Shown here piece after piece: positions 1 to 9,471 of a stretch of DNA of 64,000 nt. Both the position numbers and the translations under genes were made by a program. Position 1 is the first letter of the stretch; each line of letters starts with the position of its first letter. The DNA is from Hyphomicrobiales bacterium (lineage in GTDB: Bacteria; Pseudomonadota; Alphaproteobacteria; Rhizobiales; Rhizobiaceae), in assembly GCA_900473745.1 (NCBI GenBank), contig UCMW01000002.1, positions 63,265 through 127,264 on the forward strand, read 5' to 3'. The notes beneath the pieces were generated by a model that ran no database searches, was not told where the DNA came from, and saw only the letters and a program-made list of their open reading frames with translations.

Positions 1-275
1 TGGAAGGACTGGCCGAGCAGGTTGTCGACGAAGTCGATCTCCGAACCTGCCATGTAGATCAGCGACATCGGGTCGATCAGGACGGTCGCGCCGTCACGGC
101 TGATCACGATGTCGTCGCCTGCCGGTTGGCCGTCGAGGTCGAACTTGTAGGAAAAGCCTGAACAGCCGCCGCCTTCGACGGAGACGCGCAGCGCCTGCTT
201 CTCGGCGTCGGTGGCGACGATCGCTGCGATTCGCTTCGCAGCAGCCTCGGAAAGGGTGACGGTCTCGGTGCTCAT
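1..275 (-). CDS. erpA: Iron-sulfur cluster insertion protein ErpA (HesB/IscA family), 3' end outside window
   Basis: A-type Fe-S carrier that hands clusters to apo-proteins in the cytoplasm. The visible N-terminal ~91 residues start MSTETVTLSEAAAKRI and contain the first conserved cysteine motif GGCSGF and the typical VLIDPMSL stretch; the C-terminal CGCG motif would lie beyond base 1. The ATG (complement of 273-275) has AGGAGG upstream. It diverges from dgt across ~196 bases. A second A-type carrier (sufA, 40482) is also in the window. Family assignment is firm; the choice of ErpA rather than another A-type name rests on the usual rhizobial erpA-dgt neighbourhood. Confidence 0.85.
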   Translation of the reverse strand, partial: MSTETVTLSEAAAKRIAAIVATDAEKQALRVSVEGGGCSGFSYKFDLDGQPAGDDIVISRDGATVLIDPMSLIYMAGSEIDFVDNLLGQSF

Positions 276-471
276 TTGGCCTCCTGCCGGGTTCAAGGCC
301 CGGTGAAAACGGTCGTTTCTTCGCAAATCACCGCATTGTCACGCAATTGCGCGATTTTTGACAGGGCGGCGCGGCCCGAAACCGCTTCGGAACCCGCATC
401 GCCTTGCGGCTTTGTCCGCTATAGGTATGAAGGCACAAGAGTTGCGTCAATGGGGAGCAGGCGGCACAGGC

Positions 472-1689
472 ATGACGATCGATCAATCAGCACTGGGTTT
501 CGGCACCGGCGAGCGGGCGGTTTTCGCCACCAATCCCTGGAAGAGCCGCGGCCGCCTCTTTGCCGAGGGCGGCAGTCTCACGCGTTCCGAATTCCAGCGC
601 GACCGCGACCGCATCGTTCACACCACCGCCTTTCGACGCCTCAAGCACAAGACCCAGGTCTTCATCGGCCCGGATGGTGACCACTATCGCACGCGTCTGA
701 CGCACACGATCGAGGTGGCGCAGATTGCCCGCGCGCTGGCGCGTGCCCTGAAGCTCGACGAGGATCTCGCGGAAGGCGTGGCGCTGGTGCACGACTTCGG
801 CCACACGCCGTTTGGCCATACGGGTGAAGATGCGCTGCACGAGGTGCTGACGCCCTATGGCGGCTTCGACCATAATGCCCAGTCGCTGCGCATCGTCACC
901 AAGCTGGAGCGGCGTTATGCCGATTTCGACGGGCTGAACCTCACCTGGGAGGCGCTCGAAGGCCTGGTCAAGCACAATGGACCGTTGAAAACACAAGACG
1001 GGCAGGGGACGCGTGGACCTGTGCCACAGCCGATCTTGGACTATTGTGAAATTCACGATCTGGAGCTCGCGAGTTTCGCCGGGCTTGAAGCCCAGGTCGC
1101 GGCGATCGCGGACGACATCGCCTACAACACCCATGACATTGATGACGGCCTGCGCTCTGGCTATCTCACCTTCGAGATGCTGGAAGACGTGCCCTTCCTC
1201 GCAGGTTTGATGAAGGAGGTGCGCGACCGCTATCCCCATCTCGATCCTGACAGGTTTACCCACGAGATCATGCGTCGCCAGATCACCCGCATGGTCGAGG
1301 ATGTGATCGGTGTCGCGCAGGACCGTTTGAAGCAGGTTGAGCCGCAGAGCGTCGAAGATATCAGGGCGGCCTCGATGACGATCGCCACCTTTTCCGACCA
1401 GATGGCCGAGACCGACAAGGCGATCAAGAAGCTACTGTTCAGCCGCATCTACCGCCATCCCGATATCATGCGCATCCGTGCCGCTGCCGCCGAGATCGTC
1501 ACAGACCTCTTCCATGCCTATATGGCCGACCCGAAGCTGATGAAGAGCCACTTCTGGGTCAACCACATTTCCGGCCTCAACGACGGCCAGAAGGCCCGCC
1601 ATGTCGGCGACTATCTGGCCGGCATGACCGACACTTATGCGGTGCGCACGCATCGGGAGCTGTTTGACCGGACTCCCGAATTGCGATAG
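472..1689 (+). CDS. dgt: Deoxyguanosinetriphosphate triphosphohydrolase-like protein
   Basis: HD-domain phosphohydrolase expected to remove triphosphate from dNTPs (dGTPase-like). 405 residues, usual for type 2 dGTPase-like proteins. His78 in RLTHT and His107-Asp108 in [11 protein letters not shown] form the metal-binding HD signature; the N-terminal [18 protein letters not shown] segment is characteristic of the family. I chose ATG 472 because upstream in-frame codons (from 358) encode a low-complexity stretch unlike the family. It diverges from erpA and is followed after 59 bases by argS. Substrate range in vivo is not evident from sequence. Confidence 0.9.
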   Translation: MTIDQSALGFGTGERAVFATNPWKSRGRLFAEGGSLTRSEFQRDRDRIVHTTAFRRLKHKTQVFIGPDGDHYRTRLTHTIEVAQIARALARALKLDEDLAEGVALVHDFGHTPFGHTGEDALHEVLTPYGGFDHNAQSLRIVTKLERRYADFDGLNLTWEALEGLVKHNGPLKTQDGQGTRGPVPQPILDYCEIHDLELASFAGLEAQVAAIADDIAYNTHDIDDGLRSGYLTFEMLEDVPFLAGLMKEVRDRYPHLDPDRFTHEIMRRQITRMVEDVIGVAQDRLKQVEPQSVEDIRAASMTIATFSDQMAETDKAIKKLLFSRIYRHPDIMRIRAAAAEIVTDLFHAYMADPKLMKSHFWVNHISGLNDGQKARHVGDYLAGMTDTYAVRTHRELFDRTPELR

Positions 1690-1748
1690 GCACCCGACGA
1701 AATTCTTAAGGAGTGCCGGTGCGAAGCATCGGCGCTGAGGGACACGCC

Positions 1749-3509
1749 ATGAATCTTTTCGCCGATTTCGAAATCCGGATCAAAGCAGCGCTCGACGACA
1801 TCGAGGCGGTGCGCGAGAAGCGCGACAGCCTCGACTTCAGCCGCATCGTCGTCGAGCCGCCACGCGATGCGAGCCATGGCGATGCCGCAACCAATGCCGC
1901 CATGGTGCTGGCCAAGGGCATGGGCATGAACCCGCGCGCTCTGGCCGACCTGATCGGCGAGAAGCTGAAGCAGGATCCCGATATTGCAGACGTCGGCGTC
2001 GCCGGTCCCGGCTTCATCAACATCCGCCTCTCGGTCGCCTATTGGCAGCGTCTGCTCGCGGTTATGATCCGGGAGGGAACCGATTTCGGTCGTGCGTCCG
2101 TCGGTGCCGGCCATAAGGTCAATGTCGAATATGTCTCGGCAAACCCGACCGGCCCGATGCATGTCGGCCATTGCCGTGGCGCCGTCGTTGGCGATACGCT
2201 CGCCAACCTGCTCGGCTTTGCCGGCTACGAGGTGACCAAGGAATACTACATCAACGACGCCGGCGCGCAGATCGAAGTGCTCGCCCGTTCCGCCTTCCTT
2301 CGCTACCGCGAGGCGCTCGGCGAAGACATCGGCGAGATCCCGGCCGGTCTCTATCCCGGTGACTATCTGGTCCCGGTCGGAAAGGCGCTAGCGGAGGAAT
2401 ACGGCACCAAGCTTTACGGCATGCCGGAAGAGGACATGCTCACCATAGTCAAGGAAAAGGCCATCGACGCGATGATGGCGATGATCCGCGACGATCTCGC
2501 CACGCTCAACGTCCATCACGACGTCTTCTTCTCCGAGCGGACGCTGCATGCAAACAATGCCGCGAAGATCCGCACGGCGATCAACGACCTGACCTTCAAG
2601 GGCCATGTCTATCGTGGCACGCTGCCGCCGCCGAAGGGCCAGCTTCCGGAAGACTGGGAAGACCGCGAGCAGACGCTGTTCCGCTCGACCGAAGTCGGTG
2701 ACGACATCGACCGTCCGCTGATGAAGTCGGATGGCTCCTACACCTATTTTGCCGCCGACGTTGCCTACTTCAAGGACAAGTTCGACCGCGGCTTCTCCGA
2801 GATGATCTACGTACTCGGCGCCGACCATGGCGGCTACGTGAAGCGGCTCGAAGCGGTCAACCGCGCGGTCTCCGAAGGCAAGTCGAAGCTGACCGTTCTG
2901 CTCTGCCAGCTGGTCAAGCTCTACCGCGACGGCGAGCCGGTGAAGATGTCGAAGCGCTCGGGCGACTTCGTGACGCTGCGCGAAGTGGTCGAGGAAGTCG
3001 GCCGCGATTCGGTGCGCTTCATGATGCTCTACCGGAAGAATTCCGAGCCGCTCGACTTCGACTTTGCCAAGGTGACCGAGCAGTCGAAGGACAACCCGGT
3101 CTTTTACGTGCAATATGCCCATGCCCGCTGCATGTCGATCATGCGCCAGGCGAAGGAAGCCTTCCCGGATCTCGACATCGAGAAGCTCGACCTCGCCAGT
3201 GCCGTAATGGGACAGATCCAGGACCCGACGGAACTGTCGCTGGTGGCCAAGCTTGCTGAATATCCAAGGATTATCGAAGCTGCAGCGCTGTCGCAGGAGC
3301 CGCATCGTCTTGCATTTTACCTGCATGATCTGGCAAGCTCGCTCCATGCTCACTGGAACAAGGGCAAGGATTCGCCCGAATTACGCTTTGTTAACGATAA
3401 ACATAGAGAATTAACCATCGCCAGGCTTGGGCTGGTGCATGCTGTCGCCTCCGTGTTGAAGTCGGGACTGGCCATTACTGGCACCGAAGCTCCGGTCGAA
3501 ATGCGATAG
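1749..3509 (+). CDS. argS: Arginyl-tRNA synthetase
   Basis: Class I aminoacyl-tRNA synthetase charging tRNA-Arg in the cytoplasm. 586 residues, standard length. The HIGH-type motif is HVGH at about 138-141 within [15 protein letters not shown], and KMSKR (399-403) is the KMSKS loop. The N-terminal Arg-tRNA synthetase N domain and the C-terminal DALR anticodon-binding domain are both represented. ATG 1749 chosen over an upstream in-frame start at 1713, which would add 12 uncharacteristic residues. It lies between dgt and the SPOR-domain gene on the same strand, an arrangement typical of rhizobia. Confidence 0.95.
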   Translation: MNLFADFEIRIKAALDDIEAVREKRDSLDFSRIVVEPPRDASHGDAATNAAMVLAKGMGMNPRALADLIGEKLKQDPDIADVGVAGPGFINIRLSVAYWQRLLAVMIREGTDFGRASVGAGHKVNVEYVSANPTGPMHVGHCRGAVVGDTLANLLGFAGYEVTKEYYINDAGAQIEVLARSAFLRYREALGEDIGEIPAGLYPGDYLVPVGKALAEEYGTKLYGMPEEDMLTIVKEKAIDAMMAMIRDDLATLNVHHDVFFSERTLHANNAAKIRTAINDLTFKGHVYRGTLPPPKGQLPEDWEDREQTLFRSTEVGDDIDRPLMKSDGSYTYFAADVAYFKDKFDRGFSEMIYVLGADHGGYVKRLEAVNRAVSEGKSKLTVLLCQLVKLYRDGEPVKMSKRSGDFVTLREVVEEVGRDSVRFMMLYRKNSEPLDFDFAKVTEQSKDNPVFYVQYAHARCMSIMRQAKEAFPDLDIEKLDLASAVMGQIQDPTELSLVAKLAEYPRIIEAAALSQEPHRLAFYLHDLASSLHAHWNKGKDSPELRFVNDKHRELTIARLGLVHAVASVLKSGLAITGTEAPVEMR

Positions 3510-3574
3510 TATCGTCACCAATTCCCCACATTGCGCTGGCAGGCGTTGAGTCGCGTGAGTGAGTGGAACAGGGT

Positions 3575-6500
3575 ATGGTACAGAAGCAGGCTGCAAACAT
3601 GCGATCGCAGGGCGATGGTTTCGCGGATGATGATCCGTTGGCAGAACTCGCCCGCATTGTCGGGTTCGATCAGCCCCTGAAGCGCGAGCCTGTGGTAACG
3701 CTACCGCAGGCGCCGGCCATGGGTTCGGCCGATTTCAATCTCGAAGACGAGTTGATGCGCGAATTCGAGGGCTATGAGGCGGCGCCCGATCTCACGTCCT
3801 ATGCACCAGCGCTCGAGGCTCCGGAGTCCGTGCTGTCGCGTCCTTCCGTCGTGGAGGCCTATGAGCCGACCCGGCATCGGGAAGAGCCCAGCTTCGAAGT
3901 TCAGGCCCCGACAGACGCAGAGCTGGATATCGCCTATGAGCCTGAACAGGTCGAGTTCGTGGCTCCTGACCTGTCGTCGGCCGACGTCTATGAACAGGGT
4001 GCTGATCGCTATGCGGCAGATCCTGTTCTGACGCCGGATCGCGACGAAGTGCGCTTCGAGCGCGTGGCCGAGCCCGACCTCTCTTTCGATCTTGCCGACG
4101 AGCTGGAATTCGCTGTAGCGGATGCCGACATTCTTCCCGAGCCGGTTGCTGCCCCGACGCGTCCTGTTCAGCCGGAGCCGCCGCGCCTGCGTCTGCCGCT
4201 GGCCAATTTCTCTGCGCAGCCGGTTCGCCGCGCCGAACCGCAGCTTGCCGTACAGCCTCCCATGGAAGTGCCGTCCCTGGATCTTTCGAGCTTCGAGACG
4301 CCGAGCGCTCCGTCGGTGGAGGCGCCGCAGCCGCTTGCTGATCTCGGCTTTGGCAAGGCGACCTTCGACTGGGTCTCGGGTCCCGTCGAGCCTATTCCGG
4401 CCGTTTCGTCTGCCGCCGTGTCCGAAGTGTCGGCGCCCGCAGCTGCACCGCAATTCGATCCCTTTGCCCTTCAAGCGGATCAGCCGGTTTCGACGCTGCT
4501 GGCCGATCGCGCGATCGATGATGAGCCCGACTTCGGCTTCGACTTCCTTGATGACCTCGCGCTCGAAGAAGAGGCCACTGTCGCTCCCAAGCTCGAGGAG
4601 CCGGCTGTCCAGCGCGCAGCGCCCGCCATTGCCGAGGATGATTTCGATCCCTTCGCCGACCAGGAATTCGACCTGCAGCTGGATGAGATCGAACTCGATC
4701 TGTCCGAACTCGACGTCGCCCCGGAGAAAGCTCCGAGCCAGCCGGCGCCTGTAATGTTCGCTGCAGCGGCCGCGCCGGCCCCCGTATTCGCCGCAGCTCC
4801 TGTGCCGCAGGCTCCGGTTCGTCCCGAGCCGACGATTGCGCCGTCTTTTGCCGCCGCCCCGGTGACCGCGACGTTTGCGGCCCCCGCCGCACCGACCTTC
4901 TCTGCGCCGGCGCCGCGTCCAGTGGTTGAGACCTATGCCTCGGCACCTGTGCAGTCCTCGGCGCAGCTTCGCCCGGCCGCTCCCATCGACGACAGCTTCG
5001 GCTTTGATCCGTCCGAGATTTCGGAACAGGACGAACTGCTCGAAACCTTGAGCGGCATGGATGTGCCGGAAGTGCCGCTCGCGGAAACGCGTCCGCCCCA
5101 ACCGGCCCAGCCGGACTACGACATCGATATCGACGCCGAACTCGCGACGCTCTTCGAAGAGCCCGCGGCGCCCCCACAGCCGAAGCCTGTCCCGGCCAGT
5201 CGCGTTGCGGCCGCACCGGTCGCGGCTGCCCCGCAAGCATCAGCCCAGCCGCTCGAAGATTTCGACGCCTTCGAGAAGGCGCTCGAAGAGGATCTCCTGA
5301 CCACCATGTCAGCCTCGGGTCATTTCGAGCCGGAGAGCCGTGGGCACATCACAATCGCCGGTGAAGGGCAGGGCTTCCGTTTCCGCCGCATCAAGCCATA
5401 TCTGATGGCCGGAACGGCCGTCGTCATGTTGCTTGCCGGTGCGGGTGGGCTCTATGCCTGGCTCGGCAGCGGTGCCGTCGGTACGCTCTCCAGCGGCGAG
5501 CCGCAGGTGATCGCCGCCGACAAGTCGCCGGTGAAGATCGTGCCGGAGAATCCGGGCGGCAAGTCCGTTCCGAACCAGGACAAGGCCGTCTACGATCGCG
5601 TTGCCGGCAACGGAGTTGAAGACCCCAAACAGACGAGCCTGATTTCCTCCGAGGAAGAGCCTGTCGACGTGGTTCAGCGTACGCTGATCCCGGAATCGCT
5701 TCCGCTGGAAGGCGAAAACGAGGCAATGGCGACACCGGTCGGCGAGACCGAGGATCCGCGTCTCCTGCCTGACGGCCAGCCCCAGCAGGCAGCCGCCGAA
5801 GACCCGGCGACCATCACGCCGCGCAGGGTCCGCACCATGATCGTCCGTCCGGATGGCACCCTGGTTGCACAGGAAGTGCCGGCCGAGCCGACCCAGACTC
5901 CGGTTGAAACGGCCGCTGCAACCCCTTCTCAGGCGACGGCTGATGCGCCGGTCCTCGCACCGCCGAGCGTGCCTTCCGCCAATACCGGCGATACCGTCAG
6001 GACCGTCGACACCCGCGTCGTGACCCCGGGTGGTCCGGCCGAGGCTGCAGCCCCGGCCGCCTCAGTGCCTGCCGCATCGGCAGAAGCTGCAACGGCGCTG
6101 GCGGCGGCGACGCCCGAGACGGTTGAGGCATTGGCGGCAACGGATGCTGCAGCCACTCAGGCTGCTGCAGGTGACGCAGCCGCGCCGCGCGCACCGATCC
6201 CGACGAGCCGTCCAGCCGACCAGCCGGTCAACGTCGTTGGAACTGTCACCGACCAGGGCAATGTCCGTCCGACCCAACCGGCAGCACCTGCGCCGGCTGA
6301 AGCTCCCACTGAAGTTGCCGCCGCCTCTCCGGCTGCTGCGGCACCGGCGCCAGCCACCGCCGCGCCTGCAGGCAGCTTCGGCATCCAGATCGCCTCGCTG
6401 CCGTCGGAAGCCGACGCGCAGAGGAGCTATCGCAACCTGTCGTCCAAGTTTGGCAACGTGCTTGGCGGCAAGCCCTATGAAATCCGTCAGGCCGACATTC

Positions 6501-6613
6501 CCGGCAAGGGCACCTTCTACCGCGTCCGCATCGTTGCGGGCTCCAAGGATGCCGCCGTGGCGCTCTGCGAACAATATCGCTCCGCCGGCGGCAGCTGCCT
6601 CGTCTCCCGCTGA
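3575..6613 (+). CDS. Large acidic SPOR-domain membrane protein
   Basis: 1012-residue single-pass inner-membrane protein that probably binds denuded septal peptidoglycan through a C-terminal SPOR domain. The first ~600 residues are a Glu/Asp/Pro/Ala-rich, probably disordered cytoplasmic region. A transmembrane helix lies at about 609-631 (PYLMAGTAVVMLLAGAGG), followed by a long Ala/Pro/Thr-rich periplasmic linker and the SPOR domain at about 935-1012 (GSFGIQIASLPSEADAQRSY to GGSCLVSR). ATG 3575 preferred to GTG 3563 because the N terminus DDDPLAELARIVGF then starts near the family position. Homologues commonly sit between argS and nagZ. Exact role in division is inferred from the domain. Confidence 0.85.
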   Translation: MVQKQAANMRSQGDGFADDDPLAELARIVGFDQPLKREPVVTLPQAPAMGSADFNLEDELMREFEGYEAAPDLTSYAPALEAPESVLSRPSVVEAYEPTRHREEPSFEVQAPTDAELDIAYEPEQVEFVAPDLSSADVYEQGADRYAADPVLTPDRDEVRFERVAEPDLSFDLADELEFAVADADILPEPVAAPTRPVQPEPPRLRLPLANFSAQPVRRAEPQLAVQPPMEVPSLDLSSFETPSAPSVEAPQPLADLGFGKATFDWVSGPVEPIPAVSSAAVSEVSAPAAAPQFDPFALQADQPVSTLLADRAIDDEPDFGFDFLDDLALEEEATVAPKLEEPAVQRAAPAIAEDDFDPFADQEFDLQLDEIELDLSELDVAPEKAPSQPAPVMFAAAAAPAPVFAAAPVPQAPVRPEPTIAPSFAAAPVTATFAAPAAPTFSAPAPRPVVETYASAPVQSSAQLRPAAPIDDSFGFDPSEISEQDELLETLSGMDVPEVPLAETRPPQPAQPDYDIDIDAELATLFEEPAAPPQPKPVPASRVAAAPVAAAPQASAQPLEDFDAFEKALEEDLLTTMSASGHFEPESRGHITIAGEGQGFRFRRIKPYLMAGTAVVMLLAGAGGLYAWLGSGAVGTLSSGEPQVIAADKSPVKIVPENPGGKSVPNQDKAVYDRVAGNGVEDPKQTSLISSEEEPVDVVQRTLIPESLPLEGENEAMATPVGETEDPRLLPDGQPQQAAAEDPATITPRRVRTMIVRPDGTLVAQEVPAEPTQTPVETAAATPSQATADAPVLAPPSVPSANTGDTVRTVDTRVVTPGGPAEAAAPAASVPAASAEAATALAAATPETVEALAATDAAATQAAAGDAAAPRAPIPTSRPADQPVNVVGTVTDQGNVRPTQPAAPAPAEAPTEVAAASPAAAAPAPATAAPAGSFGIQIASLPSEADAQRSYRNLSSKFGNVLGGKPYEIRQADIPGKGTFYRVRIVAGSKDAAVALCEQYRSAGGSCLVSR

Positions 6614-6639
6614 GAACAGGCTTGATATCAGACATTTCG

Positions 6640-6670
6640 AGAGGCGGGATCACGTGTTCCGCCTCTTTTC
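6640..6670 (+). terminator. Rho-independent terminator after the SPOR-domain gene
   Basis: Stem AGAGGCGG / CCGCCTCT around an 11-base loop, followed by TTTTC, 27 bases after the SPOR gene stop codon. Confidence 0.65.
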
Positions 6671-6740
6671 TTGTGTATGAGGGGCTGCAGTTCGTGCCCG
6701 GTCCCTTCGGCTTTTTCATCCCCACCGATATGGTCTTCCC

Positions 6741-7769
6741 ATGACAGCACAATCCCGTCCCGCCAAAGCCATGATCCTCGGTTGCCTCGGCCAGCGTCTC
6801 ACCGCTGACGAGAAGGCATTCTATCGCGACGAGCAGCCTTGGGGTTTCATCCTCTTTGGCCGCAATATCGGCGATGCCGAGCAGGTGAAGGATCTGGTCG
6901 CTGAAATGCGCGAGACGGTGGGCGGCGGTGCCGAAGTTCCGGTCCTGATCGATCAGGAGGGCGGGCGCGTGCAGCGCATCCGTGAGCCGATCGCGCCGCG
7001 TTATCCCTCGGGCGCCGATCTCGGTGCGCTCTACGTTCAGGATGCGGAGAAGGGGCTGCGGGCGGCGTGGCTGATGTCCCGCCTGCACGCCTTCGACCTC
7101 TATCGCCTCGGCATCAATGTCGACTGCCTGCCGGTTCTCGACGTGCCGATCGAAGGCGCCTCTAATGTCATCGGCAACCGCGCCTATTCCAACGATCCGT
7201 ATGTGGTCGCGAAGATGGGGCAGGCGGCAGCAGATGGCCTCAAGGCCGGCGGTGTTCTACCCGTGATGAAACACATCCCCGGCCATGGTCGCGGCATGGC
7301 CGACAGCCACCACGAATTGCCGGTCGTTACCGTACCGCGTGCAGAACTCGAGGCGCATGACTTCGTGCCGTTCAAGGCGCTGGCACATGAGCTGATGGGC
7401 ATGAGCTGTCATGTCGTGTATACCGACATCGACCCCGATCGTCCGGCCTCGACCTCGCGCATCGTCACAGAGGAGATCATCCGCAAGGCGATCGGCTTCG
7501 GGGGCTTGCTGATGTCCGACGATATTTCGATGAATGCGCTTGAGGGCACGATCGGCGAGCGCGCAGTGCGGATCGCGGCGACCCTCGATGTCGTCCTGCA
7601 CTGCCATGGCCATATGGACGAGATGAAGGCCGTGGCATCTGCCGTTTCCGAACTTTCCGGCAAGGCGCGCGCGCGGGCAGACGCCGTCGAGGCGGCCTTC
7701 GTCGCGCCCGACACCGCCGACGAGCAGGCACTGCGCGACGAGTTTGCCAACCTGATGGCGGTGGCCTGA
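6741..7769 (+). CDS. nagZ: Beta-N-acetylhexosaminidase (peptidoglycan recycling)
   Basis: Glycoside hydrolase family 3 cytosolic enzyme that removes GlcNAc from anhydro-muropeptides during cell-wall recycling. 342 residues, no signal peptide. The NagZ signature KHIPGHGRG and the flexible-loop Asp/His pair in MADSHHELPVV are intact; LMSDDISMNAL carries the expected catalytic Asp. First gene of a nagZ-scpA-scpB cluster; its stop codon overlaps the scpA start by one base (TGATG). The linkage of nagZ to scpAB is common in alphaproteobacteria. Downstream action could include release of beta-lactamase-inducing muropeptides, but no ampC/ampR is seen here. Confidence 0.93.
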   Translation: MTAQSRPAKAMILGCLGQRLTADEKAFYRDEQPWGFILFGRNIGDAEQVKDLVAEMRETVGGGAEVPVLIDQEGGRVQRIREPIAPRYPSGADLGALYVQDAEKGLRAAWLMSRLHAFDLYRLGINVDCLPVLDVPIEGASNVIGNRAYSNDPYVVAKMGQAAADGLKAGGVLPVMKHIPGHGRGMADSHHELPVVTVPRAELEAHDFVPFKALAHELMGMSCHVVYTDIDPDRPASTSRIVTEEIIRKAIGFGGLLMSDDISMNALEGTIGERAVRIAATLDVVLHCHGHMDEMKAVASAVSELSGKARARADAVEAAFVAPDTADEQALRDEFANLMAVA

Positions 7770-8638
7770 TGGTGCGTGGCCCGGTCCAGCCGACGATCGT
7801 CAACCGGCCCTCGCAAGGGGAAACGCCGGTCCCGACGCCGATGGACAGCCTCTGGCAGGATAATGCCGAGGATCGGGCCGCAAGCGACCCCGCGCTGCTG
7901 ATCGACGTGGCCGGCTTTGAAGGTCCGCTCGATCTCCTGCTTTTCCTCGCCCGCAACCAGAAGGTCGATCTCGCCCGCATCTCGGTGCTGGCGCTCGCCG
8001 AGCAATATCTTCTCTTCATCGAAAGCGCCCGACGCATCCGGATCGAGCTTGCTGCCGACTATCTGGTCATGGCGGCCTGGCTCGCCTATCTGAAGTCGCG
8101 GTTGCTGATCCCGCAGCAGCCGAAGGACGATGGTCCCTCCGGTGAAGAAATGGCGCAGACGCTCGCCTTCCGCCTGAAGCGGCTGGAAGCCATGCGCGAG
8201 GCAGCAAGCCGGCTCATCAATCGCAACCGGCTCGGCCGCGACGTCCACGCCAGGGGGATGCCGGAGCACGTGCCTTCGCGTGCCACCAGCGCCTACGAGG
8301 CTTCGCTCTATGACCTGCTGACGGCCTATGCCTCACTTCGTCAGCGGCAGGCGATCACCCAGGTGACGATCGAGCGGCGGCGGGTCTGGTCGCTGTCGGA
8401 CGCGCGCGGGATCCTGACCCGGATGATCGGCGAGATCTCCGACTGGACCGCGCTCGACCATTTCCTGCTGCGCTATCTGCCGAGCCCGGAGGATCGGGTG
8501 ACGGCGATCGCAAGCTCGTTTGCAGCATCCCTTGAACTGGTGCGCGAAGGCCGTCTTGAAATCCGCCAGGACGGCGCCTTCCAGCCGATCTACATGCGCA
8601 GCGGCCCCAAGGCCGAAGCGCTGAAATCGGTGGAGTGA
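7769..8638 (+). CDS. scpA: Segregation and condensation protein A
   Basis: Kleisin subunit of the SMC-ScpAB condensin, bridging SMC heads and ScpB during chromosome segregation. 289 residues, with the defining N-terminal segment FEGPLDLLLFLARNQKVDL near residue 50 and the C-terminal winged-helix region LELVREGRLEIRQDGAFQPIY. The ATG overlaps the nagZ stop, suggesting translational coupling; a downstream ATG at residue 25 (MDSLWQD) is an alternative start. scpB follows 7 bases after the stop. SMC itself is not in the window. Confidence 0.93.
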   Translation: MVRGPVQPTIVNRPSQGETPVPTPMDSLWQDNAEDRAASDPALLIDVAGFEGPLDLLLFLARNQKVDLARISVLALAEQYLLFIESARRIRIELAADYLVMAAWLAYLKSRLLIPQQPKDDGPSGEEMAQTLAFRLKRLEAMREAASRLINRNRLGRDVHARGMPEHVPSRATSAYEASLYDLLTAYASLRQRQAITQVTIERRRVWSLSDARGILTRMIGEISDWTALDHFLLRYLPSPEDRVTAIASSFAASLELVREGRLEIRQDGAFQPIYMRSGPKAEALKSVE

Positions 8639-8645
8639 CACTGCC

Positions 8646-9380
8646 ATGGCCGATGTCGATGATCTCGAGCCGGAAGACGGTGCAGACCCGGAGGAGGGTG
8701 GCCACTCCGCCTCACTTCGTGGCGAACTCGACCGGCGCGAGGCGCTGCGCATCGCCGAAGCGCTGGTCTTCGCCTCGGCCCAGCCGGTCTCGACCGCCTT
8801 CATCGAAGAGCGCCTGCCGCGCGGCATAGCGGCCACCGAGATCTTGCATCAGTTGAAGGAAGATTATGCCGCCCGTGGTGTGAACCTCGTGCAGGTCGAC
8901 GACCACTGGGCTTTCCGCACGGCAGCCGATCTCTCCTTCGCGATCCGCAACGACGAGGCCGAGGTCAAGAAGCTCTCGCGTGCCGCGCTCGAAGTGCTGG
9001 CGATCATCGCCTATCACCAGCCGGTCACCCGCGCCGAGATCGAGGATATCAGAGGCGTCCAGACCTCCAAGGGCACGCTCGACGTGCTGATGGAGGCGGG
9101 CTGGGTTCGCTTTCGCGGGCGCCGACGGTCGCCGGGGCGCCCTGTGACCTTGGGCACGACCCGAGATTTCCTCGATCACTTCGGTCTGGAAGAGCTGCGC
9201 GACCTGCCCGGTCTCGAAGAGTTGAAGGGGGCAGGCCTGCTCTCCGGCCGGATCCCTGCGAACTTCAACATTCCCCTTCCCATGGGCCATGACGAACTGA
9301 CGGACGAGGAAGATCCGATCACGCAGCTCGATCTCGAGGAACTCGGCCTCTTGACTCCGGGCGGTGAAGCAGAGGAATAG
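8646..9380 (+). CDS. scpB: Segregation and condensation protein B
   Basis: Dimeric winged-helix partner of ScpA in the SMC condensin complex. 244 residues. The family core is present: REALRIAEALVFASAQPVS, the winged helix with ALEVLAIIAYHQPVTRAEIEDIRG, then a GRRRSPGRPVTLGTT stretch and the conserved DHFGLEELRDLPGLEEL C-terminal region. Lies seven bases after scpA, so almost certainly co-translated. The acidic C-terminal tail (DELTDEEDPITQLDLEE) is usual in rhizobial ScpB. Confidence 0.93.
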   Translation: MADVDDLEPEDGADPEEGGHSASLRGELDRREALRIAEALVFASAQPVSTAFIEERLPRGIAATEILHQLKEDYAARGVNLVQVDDHWAFRTAADLSFAIRNDEAEVKKLSRAALEVLAIIAYHQPVTRAEIEDIRGVQTSKGTLDVLMEAGWVRFRGRRRSPGRPVTLGTTRDFLDHFGLEELRDLPGLEELKGAGLLSGRIPANFNIPLPMGHDELTDEEDPITQLDLEELGLLTPGGEAEE

Positions 9381-9471
9381 GGTCAGCTTTTTCAATGGTG
9401 ACCGGTCCTCGCCGGCTCGTCTGCAGTCATTGCGGCCGCAACGATCCGGACTGTACCGCGCGGACGGCAGA

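Noticed and set aside
3701-5236. 511-residue open frame antisense to the SPOR-domain gene
   Set aside because: Low-complexity Arg/Gly-rich translation caused by codon bias of the sense gene.
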